This document shows positions 1 to 6,959 of a stretch of 32,426 nucleotides of DNA, piece after piece. The notes below the pieces were generated by a model. That model was given only the letters and a program-made list of their open reading frames with translations, made no database searches and was not told the DNA's origin. This DNA is from Candidatus Sumerlaeota bacterium (lineage in GTDB: Bacteria; Sumerlaeota; Sumerlaeia; UBA8349): positions 1-32,426 of the forward strand of contig JAFGFN010000002.1 in assembly GCA_016931035.1 (NCBI GenBank), written 5' to 3'. The translations under genes were made by a program, and so were the position numbers. Within the stretch, counting starts at the first letter, position 1. Every line of letters starts with the position of its first letter.

Positions 1-1
1 C

Positions 2-1165
2 AACGGCGGTATCGGTTGGGATGCCACAGGTGCGGGCGGCGGCGCTCTCGGCGCCAACTACGGTACCTGGTACCTCAGCGACGACGGCGCCAATGCCAAG
101 TTCCTCATCCCGGGCGGCGGCATGGACGGCAAGGTCTATCGCGTCCGCGCGGGTCTGATCAGCGATCAGGCGACGCGCGCCGCTACCTGCAGCTGGCGTC
201 TGCTGGCCCTCAGCTACCAGACGGTGGCCTGGCAGGGCGTCCAGGTGTTGACGTCCGGTGCGGATGAAACCGATGCTCCGATCTCGACCGATTCCTCGTT
301 CGAGACCCAGATTCACTTCACGCCACCCTACGAGCTGAGCGAGTGGGCTGACGGCGGAGCGCTGGACGCGACAGACTGGGTCGCAGTGGGAGACGTCAAT
401 GCGCCGGCCGACGGTCGCGACTACACCCTGACCTTCGACGGTCTCGATGTCGGCGACTCCGGCCACATGTGGATGGACTACTGTGTGGTCGAGTCCTACG
501 CGCGTCCGGCCGACAAGACGACTCCGGACCTCGAGTGGGGCGCCGGGGCGACCGCGTTCAACGACGCCGCCAACGGGTTCAACTTCCCGACGACGAGCGC
601 CTTCCCGACGTTGGCGCTTCTGCCGACTCCTGACGCCGGCACGAGGACTGCCGATTACGTCACGTTGGCGATGGGAGCGCTGCCCGGCGGGTCGGACACC
701 GGCCTGGCCAGATGGTCTCAGGCGTCGCAGGCCCCCGCTTCGGTGACTCAGAAGTACGCCGAAGTGGCCGGCGACCTGCTGCGCTACACCATCCACTCCT
801 ACTCTCCGAGCCCGGACACCGCGCCGGTGGTTCGTTACCAGACGACTCCGTTTAACGCCGCGGGTTCCGCCGCCGATCAGACGATCTGGTTCGACGCCTT
901 CGGACCGTTCGACACGCGTTTGCACCTGACGAACTCGGGCACGGTTGATGCGCCTGGCTCGCCGAAGACGACTGTGGCCGGCGGGTCGGACGTCGACGTG
1001 TATCGTTACGTGATGCGAACGACCACGGGACGCTGGCTCCACTTCTACTGGGATGCTTACGGTCTGCCGGTTTCGACCGCGCAAGCAGCCAACGGCTGGG
1101 CCTCCCAGACGGGTGCGATCACCGTGACGTCGATTGTCTTGAATGGCGCACTGCCGAATCCGTAA
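2..1165 (+). CDS. Putative secreted/extracellular protein, 3' part only
   Basis: The reading frame is open from the first bases of the window to TAA at 1163-1165, so the true start lies upstream; an internal ATG at 122 is not a convincing start because the frame upstream of it is coding in character. The visible ~387 residues are rich in Gly, Ala, Asp, Thr and aromatic residues, poor in Lys, and lack membrane helices. That composition is typical of beta-rich exported proteins. I recognise no catalytic motif or named domain, and there is no C-terminal sorting signal such as PEP-CTERM or LPXTG; the end is simply an NGALPNP tail. A strong terminator follows directly. Secretion is inferred from composition only, since the N-terminus is missing. 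Confidence 0.75.
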   Translation, partial: NGGIGWDATGAGGGALGANYGTWYLSDDGANAKFLIPGGGMDGKVYRVRAGLISDQATRAATCSWRLLALSYQTVAWQGVQVLTSGADETDAPISTDSSFETQIHFTPPYELSEWADGGALDATDWVAVGDVNAPADGRDYTLTFDGLDVGDSGHMWMDYCVVESYARPADKTTPDLEWGAGATAFNDAANGFNFPTTSAFPTLALLPTPDAGTRTADYVTLAMGALPGGSDTGLARWSQASQAPASVTQKYAEVAGDLLRYTIHSYSPSPDTAPVVRYQTTPFNAAGSAADQTIWFDAFGPFDTRLHLTNSGTVDAPGSPKTTVAGGSDVDVYRYVMRTTTGRWLHFYWDAYGLPVSTAQAANGWASQTGAITVTSIVLNGALPNP

Positions 1166-1196
1166 GCGGGTCATCTGTCAATAGATGCCTCACCTG

Positions 1197-1231
1197 GGGT
1201 GAAGGCGCCGTACGGCGCCTTCACCCTTTTT
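1197..1231 (+). terminator. Rho-independent terminator
   Basis: A perfect 13-bp stem (1197-1209 pairing with 1214-1226) around a GTAC loop is followed at once by five T residues and a T-rich stretch. It lies 31 nt after the stop codon of the first gene and separates it from the GH28 gene. Confidence 0.9.
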
Positions 1232-1255
1232 CTTTCCCTTCAAGACAACAAGACG

Positions 1256-1284
1256 TTGACGGAAACTCGTCGAGACGCTATGAA
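1256..1284 (+). promoter_or_regulatory. Candidate sigma-70-type promoter for the GH28 gene
   Basis: TTGACG (1256-1261) and TATGAA (1279-1284) are separated by exactly 17 nt. Predicted transcription start is near 1291, so the hairpin at 1286-1311 would lie at the very 5' end of the message. Based on consensus match only. Confidence 0.45.
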
Positions 1285-1323
1285 GCGATTGCCGGAGAAA
1301 TCCGGCAATCGAGACTCGTCTCG
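1271..1323 (+). promoter_or_regulatory. GAAA-capped hairpin in the leader of the GH28 gene
   Basis: An 11-bp stem (1286-1296 with 1301-1311) is capped by a GAAA tetraloop. Outside it CGAGACG (1271-1277) can pair with CGTCTCG (1317-1323), giving an extended interrupted stem. There is no T-run, so it is not a terminator. It may stabilise the 5' end or act in regulation. I cannot match it to a known riboswitch class. Confidence 0.45.
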
Positions 1324-1352
1324 ATCCTTTAAAACGGGCTAGGAAGGGAAGT

Positions 1353-2789
1353 GTGAACGCTATGGCGGTTCAAGCGGGTTTTGTCGCGAATGTCAGGGAC
1401 TTCGGGGCCGTCGCCGACGGCAAGACGAAAATTACCGACGCGATCCGCGACGCGATCTCTTCGTGCGCCGAGGCCGGCGGAGGCACGGTCGTCGTTCCGG
1501 CGGGCGAGTATCTGACCGGGCCGATCGAACTACGCAGCGGCGTCGCCCTTCGCATCGAGGAAGGCGCGCGGATTCGATTCAGCGTCGATTTCGACGACTA
1601 TCCTCTCGTCCCGGGCCGGTTCGAGGGGATCGAGACCTATGTGCGCTCCCCCCTGATCTACGCCCACGACTGCACGAACATCGCGATCGAGGGTCGAGGT
1701 CGGTTCGACGGCAACGGCCAAGCCTGGGCCCGTCCCAAACGTTTCAAACTCACCGAGGACGAATGGCGGGCGCTGGTCGAGGAGGCCCGGTCGGGGCACG
1801 GAGTCATCGACGAGAAAAACGGCCGATGGTGGCCCAACCAGGGGGCGATCGACGGGTTGAAACTCCTTCGCGAAATCGCAAGCGAAGGACGCGCGCCCAC
1901 TCTCGAAGAAGCCGCTCAGGCGGGCGAGGCCCTGCGCCCCACCTTGGTCGGGTTCGTCAACTGCCGCAGGGTCCGTCTCGAAGGGTGCACCTATGGCAAC
2001 TCGCCCTTCTGGAACCTTCATCTTATCTACTGCGACCGGGTCGAGATTCGCCGCGTCCTGGTCCAATCGACTTGGCACGCGCCCAACGGAGACGGGATCG
2101 ATCTCGACTCGTGCAGCAACGTTCTGGTCAGCGAGACGGAGATCTTCGCCGGCGACGACGGCCTATGCATCAAATCCGGACGCGACGCCGACGGCCGGCG
2201 CGTCGGGCGCCCGTGCGAGAACGTCGCCATCGAGAATTGCGTGGTCCATCACGCGCACGGCGGCATCGTGATCGGAAGCGAGATGTCGGGCAGCGTGCGG
2301 AATCTGACGGCGAACAATTGCGAGTTCCTCGGCGCCGACGTGGGATTGCGTTTCAAAACCATGCGCGGACGCGGCGGCACGGTCGAGAACATCGACATCC
2401 GCAACATCGCGATGAAAGATATCCGAGGCGAGGCGATCCTCTTCACCACTTTCTACCACAACACCCCCCCCGAACCGGTCTCGGAACGCACCCCCGTTTT
2501 CCGCGGGTTCCACATCGCCAACGTCGTCTGTCGCGGCGCGAAACAGGCGATCCACATCCAGGGTTTGCCGGAAATGCCGGTCGAGGACGTCTCGATCGAG
2601 AACGCGACGATCGAGGCCGAGTCGGGACTCCGGTGCATCGACACCCGCAACGTCCGCCTTTCACAGGTGAACCTGACGCTCAAGAACGAACCCGCGGTCG
2701 AGATCGGCGGAATCGCGGAGAATCTCTCCCTCCGGGGACTGTCGGCGCGAGTCGTGCGGGAGAATGAGAGCGAACCGGAGGCGAGCTGA
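1353..2789 (+). CDS. Glycoside hydrolase family 28 (polygalacturonase-like)
   Basis: This is a 478-residue right-handed beta-helix protein of family GH28, which hydrolyses galacturonan/pectin-type polysaccharides or related oligosaccharides. The N-terminal part has the usual pectate-lyase-like opening (VRDFGAVADGKT, then GGGTVVVPAGEYLTGPI, residues ~14-60). The catalytic signatures are present in order: SPFWN (217-221), NGDGID (245-250) and AGDDG (266-270) carrying the three acidic residues, AHGG (301-304) and RFK (333-335, equivalent to the family RIK). I chose the GTG at 1353 because an AGGAAGGG ribosome-binding site sits 4-5 nt upstream; ATG at 1362 is the alternative. Neither start gives a signal peptide, so the enzyme is probably cytoplasmic and may act on imported oligosaccharides. 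The MFS transporter at 5172-6704 could be linked, but that is a guess. Exact substrate cannot be told. Confidence 0.9.
   Translation: MNAMAVQAGFVANVRDFGAVADGKTKITDAIRDAISSCAEAGGGTVVVPAGEYLTGPIELRSGVALRIEEGARIRFSVDFDDYPLVPGRFEGIETYVRSPLIYAHDCTNIAIEGRGRFDGNGQAWARPKRFKLTEDEWRALVEEARSGHGVIDEKNGRWWPNQGAIDGLKLLREIASEGRAPTLEEAAQAGEALRPTLVGFVNCRRVRLEGCTYGNSPFWNLHLIYCDRVEIRRVLVQSTWHAPNGDGIDLDSCSNVLVSETEIFAGDDGLCIKSGRDADGRRVGRPCENVAIENCVVHHAHGGIVIGSEMSGSVRNLTANNCEFLGADVGLRFKTMRGRGGTVENIDIRNIAMKDIRGEAILFTTFYHNTPPEPVSERTPVFRGFHIANVVCRGAKQAIHIQGLPEMPVEDVSIENATIEAESGLRCIDTRNVRLSQVNLTLKNEPAVEIGGIAENLSLRGLSARVVRENESEPEAS
2712..2746 (+). repeat. Copy A of a 35-nt dispersed repeat (inside GH28 3' end)
   Basis: These 35 nt match 5072-5106 at 33 of 35 positions. 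In the GH28 frame they encode the segment around IAENLSLRGLSA. The core can fold as GGAGA-ATC-TCTCC. Confidence 0.7.
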
Positions 2790-2838
2790 GAAGCCGGCGA
2801 GAGGTCGCCTCCGCATCGCAAGGACGCGGGACCGTCTT

Positions 2839-4980
2839 CTACTCACGGCCGCGGGCGATGCGCCGAATCCGGTCGAGCGCCGATTGCGCCCGGGCCGAAC
2901 CGGGTTGGAGCCGCCCAACCGCTTCGTAGTGTGGGATCGCCTCCTCGGCTCGACCGAGTTGAAGCAACACGTTGGCCAAGTTGTACTCGGCGACGGCAAG
3001 GCCGGGGTCGATGCGCAGCGCGGCCTCGTAGTGAGCGACGGCCTCATGGAGACGACCGGCGAGAACGAATGCGCCGGCCAAGCCGTTTTCCGCCTCGGCA
3101 TAGTCGGGTTTCAGGCTCAGCGCCCGCTCGAAACGACGGATGGCTTCCTCGATGCGGCCGAGTCCGACCAAAACGTTGCCGAGCGCGCCTTCGGCCTCGG
3201 CATAGTCGGGCTCGATCCGCAACGCCGCCTCGCACCGCCCGCGGGCCTCCTCCAACCGCCCCGTGGCGCCGAACGCGATGGCAAGACGAAGTTGCGCCTG
3301 AGCGGATTGGGGGTTCGCCCGGACCTCAAACTCGCAGTGAGGGATCGCTTCGGACCAGCGTCCCGTCCGGACCAACGCGGCGCCCAGCCTGCCGTGGGCC
3401 TCGGCGTAGTCGGGCCGGATCTCGATCGCCCTCGAGAACTCCGCAATCGCTCGATCGATCTCCCCCGCGCCGAGGAGGGCAATGCCCAGGTTCCGATGCC
3501 CTTCCGCGGAGCTGGGAGCGAGATCGAGCGCGGCTCGCAGGTGAGGAATCGCTCCGTCAAAGTCCCCTTCGCTCCCAAGCACGGCCCCCAGGCCCATGTG
3601 CGCCGCCTGATTGTCGCGGGTGACCGCTATCGCATGGCGGAACAGGCTTTTGCTCGTCCGCCAGTGCCCGGCTTGACGGAAGGCGACAATCGAAAGGGCC
3701 AGACCGGCGGCCACGTAAACCGCCGTCGCGATCGATCTTGCGGGCGGGCGCAGACGACCGAGAAGAACGGCCGAGAGAACGCCGAACGCCATGAACAGAC
3801 CCACCGTCGAAATGTAGAGATGTCTGTCGGCCTGGATGCGATGGTGAAGGAACGCCGGACCCAAGACGAGCCAGTACCACGCCAAACCGAACGCCAGGAC
3901 TTTCCGCAGAGCGGCCCTATCGGACTGATCGGACCCGGACACGCCCCGGCCCCACCCCCAAACAACCAAAAGGGCCGATCCCGCCATCAGCACGATCCCC
4001 GCAAACGAGCCGAACGTCCAGTAGGGAGGCTTTGCCACCGGATACACGGGTACAAGCCCCCGGGGGCGGAACAAGTCGAGCGTCTCGCGAGCGCGGGCCG
4101 CGAAATGCGCCCCTAACGGCGCATCGCGGTTCGATGTCTCCAGATTGAGATCGCCGGCTCTCTCCCACTGGGCCTTGTCGAGCGCCGAACGAGTCGCACC
4201 GAACCACAACGCCAGAAGAAGAAACGGGAGAGCCAAGAGAAACGCCCTGGGGAATCTCACTCGCTCCACAATGGTCAACCATGCCCCGAAAACCAGCGAC
4301 ATGCCGAGACACGTCGCATTCGAAAGCAGCGCCAAACCGTAGCTGAGAACGGCCGAAACGTATCGGAGCCACCCCCCACGCCGCGAGAGGAGCAGAACGA
4401 GAGCGGCGAGCGAGAAGAAAAGCGCCAGCTCGACTTTCCGCCCGCTCACCCACGCAACCGGCTCGACGTTGACCGGGTGAACGCCGAACAACGTCGCGCC
4501 AACCGCCGCCGCAAGCAGAACCTGAGAATCGGAAAAACGCGAACCGCGCTTCGCCGCCTTACCGCCCCCCCGGCTGGGTCTTGGCGCCTCCTGGCCGAGC
4601 GAGCGCAGAAGGAGAAGACGACTGCACTGCCAGACGAAAGCGACGTTGACGAGGTGAAGGACCAGGTTCAAGAGATGACTGAGATGGGGATCGCGACGAA
4701 AGACGAGAATGTCGAGAAACCAGGACGCCTGGAACACGGGGTACGCGGCGTTCAGAGGATGGGCTTTCCCCGTGAATATCCACCATAAGGATCTGAACGT
4801 CGCCTGGCGTCCGAAAGGGCTCTCAGCCAAGAAAACGTTATCGTCCAGGTACACGTATTGCCCCCACAGGACGGGCGCCATCGTTACGCCCGCTGCGACT
4901 AAAGGCACGCCCAGCGAGAGCCATATCCGCTTCCTGGGAGTTCTCTTCCGGGATTCAGGGTTGTCGGGGGGGTTCCGCAC
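2839..4980 (-). CDS. TMTC-like membrane glycosyltransferase (GT-C) with seven TPRs
   Basis: The 713-residue protein has two halves. Residues ~18-450 form a multi-pass membrane domain with an acidic pair in the first extracytoplasmic loop (YLDDNVF, D46-D47) and the HPVNVEPVAWVSGRK motif (168-182). Both are hallmarks of the TMTC/DUF1736 group, related to polyprenyl-phosphate-dependent GT-C mannosyltransferases. Residues 460-697 are exactly seven 34-residue TPR units with consensus ending such as RPDYAE. Animal TMTC proteins O-mannosylate proteins, so protein glycosylation is the likely role, but donor and acceptor are unknown here. The GTG start at 4980 has a GGAAGAGG-like site just upstream. 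The gene converges on GH28 with 49 nt between stops and lies downstream of the MFS gene on the same strand, 191 nt away. Confidence 0.82.
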   Translation of the reverse strand: MRNPPDNPESRKRTPRKRIWLSLGVPLVAAGVTMAPVLWGQYVYLDDNVFLAESPFGRQATFRSLWWIFTGKAHPLNAAYPVFQASWFLDILVFRRDPHLSHLLNLVLHLVNVAFVWQCSRLLLLRSLGQEAPRPSRGGGKAAKRGSRFSDSQVLLAAAVGATLFGVHPVNVEPVAWVSGRKVELALFFSLAALVLLLSRRGGWLRYVSAVLSYGLALLSNATCLGMSLVFGAWLTIVERVRFPRAFLLALPFLLLALWFGATRSALDKAQWERAGDLNLETSNRDAPLGAHFAARARETLDLFRPRGLVPVYPVAKPPYWTFGSFAGIVLMAGSALLVVWGWGRGVSGSDQSDRAALRKVLAFGLAWYWLVLGPAFLHHRIQADRHLYISTVGLFMAFGVLSAVLLGRLRPPARSIATAVYVAAGLALSIVAFRQAGHWRTSKSLFRHAIAVTRDNQAAHMGLGAVLGSEGDFDGAIPHLRAALDLAPSSAEGHRNLGIALLGAGEIDRAIAEFSRAIEIRPDYAEAHGRLGAALVRTGRWSEAIPHCEFEVRANPQSAQAQLRLAIAFGATGRLEEARGRCEAALRIEPDYAEAEGALGNVLVGLGRIEEAIRRFERALSLKPDYAEAENGLAGAFVLAGRLHEAVAHYEAALRIDPGLAVAEYNLANVLLQLGRAEEAIPHYEAVGRLQPGSARAQSALDRIRRIARGRE

Positions 4981-5057
4981 GGACCTCTTCCCTTCCGGGA
5001 GACTCGCGCGCCAGGGAGAATAGCAGAGGGTCGAAAACCGATCAACCTGAAAGGGGT

Positions 5058-5134
5058 GTCGAGTCGTCCGGATCGCGGAGAATCTCTCCTTCCGGGAACT
5101 GTCGGCCCGCTCGGTTCAAGACGGGCGGAGAATG
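5058..5134 (+). pseudogene. Decayed remnant of a GH28 gene 3' end
   Basis: The core 5072-5106 is 33/35 identical to the GH28 3' end (2712-2746). Weaker similarity continues on both sides: GTCGAG before it, and CGGAGAATG after it matching CGGGAGAATG near 2757. Read in the same phase it would give IAENLSFRELSA, against IAENLSLRGLSA in the intact gene. It has no start, no continuous frame and no function I can see. It fills most of the gap between the MFS and TMTC-like genes. A dispersed repeat that happens to overlap the GH28 end is the alternative reading. Confidence 0.5.
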
Positions 5135-5171
5135 CCCCGAAGGGACCCAACCCCTCCGTCGGCGACGACCC

Positions 5172-6704
5172 TCACGGGTTCGGACCGCTTCCGGACGGCC
5201 CTTCTTCGGAGGGTCGGACCCTGTTCGATCGCCTGCGATGGAGGAGGAAGTGGTAGGGGAAGTAGGTCAGGCGACGAAGACCCGCGACCGACGACACGTG
5301 CCGCGCCGCCTTGCGAACCTCGGCAAAGAACTCGCGCGCGGCCACGTCCTCGTGAACCTCGCCGATCTCGCGGACGCGAACCAGCTGCCTGAGCGCCAGG
5401 AGCCCGACCAGAAACGCTAGGATGAAGAGAAAGTCGAGCGCGCGTAGATCGAGCGCGGGAAGCACGTACTCTTTCGTCTCGGCGTAGGACGCCACCCACT
5501 TCAGACTCACCGACAGCTCGTGGTGGCTGAACACGTCGGCCAACGAGCCCGCCAGCACCGGCGCGACGCAGGCGGCCAATCCCGACACCAGCGCGTTCAC
5601 CGCGAGGTAGGAAGTGGCCGCGCCGCGCGGGGCCAGTTTCACCGCGATGTTGCTGCTGCAAAGAATCACGCCCGCCGTCGAGATGCCCGCCAAAACGTGA
5701 ATAGCCACGAGAAGCGGGATCGTGAGAGCGTACCTCTCGGGCAGGGTCGTGAAGGGCCAGATCAGAATGCAGATGAGAAACTGCGGCCCCGACACGGCCA
5801 GGACCGATTTGTTGCTCAACCGGTCGGACAGACCGCCCCAAATCCGCAGAAACACAACGTTCGCAACTTGGCTCAGGACGACGAGGGCCAGAACGAACGT
5901 CATGCTCAGTCCGATGCGTCGAAGCATGTAGACGGTGAAGAACGGCGCGGCAAGATTCACGGCGAAGTTCCACCAAGCGAGAAACAGAAGAAGGCGACGG
6001 AAATTGGCGTCGGCGAACGGGCGACGCAGAACGTTCAGGACGCCCTGGCCGTCGGCCGGCTGCATGCGCGGCTCGGGCGTGCGCGCGAGGAAGTACACTC
6101 CCGTGAACCCGAATGCAATGCCGGCGGTGAAAAGCAGACTGTAGACGGGAATCGCGTTCTCGAAGTGTTTGGCGTACAAATCCACGCCGACCGCGGCGCC
6201 CAAACCGATCGCCGAACCGATCGCGATGGCGATCGCCAGGCGTTTGCTGAAGAAGCGCCCCCGGATCTCGTCCGGGATCAGATCGCGCATCCACGAGTTG
6301 AACGAACATCCGTAGATCGCGATGAGGCTGAAGTAGATCAAGTACGACACCAGGAACACGGGTATCTTCAGCCGGTCGGGGAAGCACCAAGGGAGCAGGA
6401 TGATGGGAATCCATAGTACCCGCGCGAAGAACAAACTGACCGTTCCGACCAGCTTGCGTTGCCCCACTTTCTCGACAAGGTAGATGGCGGGGATCTGCAT
6501 GATCTGCGAAAGCGGCCCGATGGCCGCGATCAGGCCGATCGTGCGGTTCGAGGCCCCGAGAAGAAGAGCGAAGGCGACCAGAAACGCGCCGCCGGTGAAG
6601 ACGCTCATCATGTGGGTGCAGATGCCCTCGTAGACCAGGATGTGCAGGCCCTTCCGCAAATCCTCCCGATCGATCGTCTCGTAGGGCTTCAACCACGAAA
6701 ACAT
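5172..6704 (-). CDS. Major facilitator superfamily transporter
   Basis: A 510-residue integral membrane protein with about twelve predicted helices, a charged loop after helix 2 (YLVEKVGQRK) and another between the N- and C-terminal halves (RTPEPRMQPADGQ). It is followed by a second six-helix half containing GGLSDRLSNK, the MFS loop 8-9 motif. This is the architecture of a sugar- or metabolite-type MFS permease; substrate cannot be read from sequence. The ATG at 6704 has GGAAGGA about 9 nt upstream. The C-terminal ~70 residues are basic, predicted cytoplasmic and rich in Arg/Ser, longer than usual. The gene is divergent from the HEAT protein gene. It lies near GH28 and may import breakdown products, which is inference from proximity only. 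Confidence 0.85.
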   Translation of the reverse strand: MFSWLKPYETIDREDLRKGLHILVYEGICTHMMSVFTGGAFLVAFALLLGASNRTIGLIAAIGPLSQIMQIPAIYLVEKVGQRKLVGTVSLFFARVLWIPIILLPWCFPDRLKIPVFLVSYLIYFSLIAIYGCSFNSWMRDLIPDEIRGRFFSKRLAIAIAIGSAIGLGAAVGVDLYAKHFENAIPVYSLLFTAGIAFGFTGVYFLARTPEPRMQPADGQGVLNVLRRPFADANFRRLLLFLAWWNFAVNLAAPFFTVYMLRRIGLSMTFVLALVVLSQVANVVFLRIWGGLSDRLSNKSVLAVSGPQFLICILIWPFTTLPERYALTIPLLVAIHVLAGISTAGVILCSSNIAVKLAPRGAATSYLAVNALVSGLAACVAPVLAGSLADVFSHHELSVSLKWVASYAETKEYVLPALDLRALDFLFILAFLVGLLALRQLVRVREIGEVHEDVAAREFFAEVRKAARHVSSVAGLRRLTYFPYHFLLHRRRSNRVRPSEEGPSGSGPNP

Positions 6705-6959
6705 GGGTTCCGGTCCTTCCCTCGCCGAACGACCCGCGACGGCCTATATACCGTCTCTCGGTGTCGGACGCGAAAAGCATGACAGAGAAGCCGCCCCGAA
6801 AGCAAGACTGGAGAACGAATCCGCCGCGCCTCCCCCGTCGGCCGCGTCCGGCCTCTCCCCCACGGCCCCGGAGGTGTTCAGCCAAGACGTGGGAAATACA
6901 GTTGCGTCATATGGTCTTGCTTGCGCGCGAGACGGGGACTGCGGTAGGATTGGGTCGGC
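6705..6959. other. Divergent intergenic region between the MFS and HEAT genes
   Basis: 255 nt without a supported gene. A TATATA sequence at about 6754-6759 is the only AT-rich patch and may contribute to a minus-strand -10 element for the MFS gene, without a good -35. A weak plus-strand element lies at 6921-6950. No tRNA or strong hairpin was seen. Confidence 0.4.
6921..6950 (+). promoter_or_regulatory. Weak candidate promoter of the HEAT-like gene
   Basis: TTGCGC (6921-6926) and TAGGAT (6945-6950) with an 18-nt spacer. The predicted start of transcription near 6957 would put the ATG at 6960 almost at the 5' end, giving a leaderless or near-leaderless message. No good Shine-Dalgarno precedes the ATG, which fits. 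Low certainty. Confidence 0.25.
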
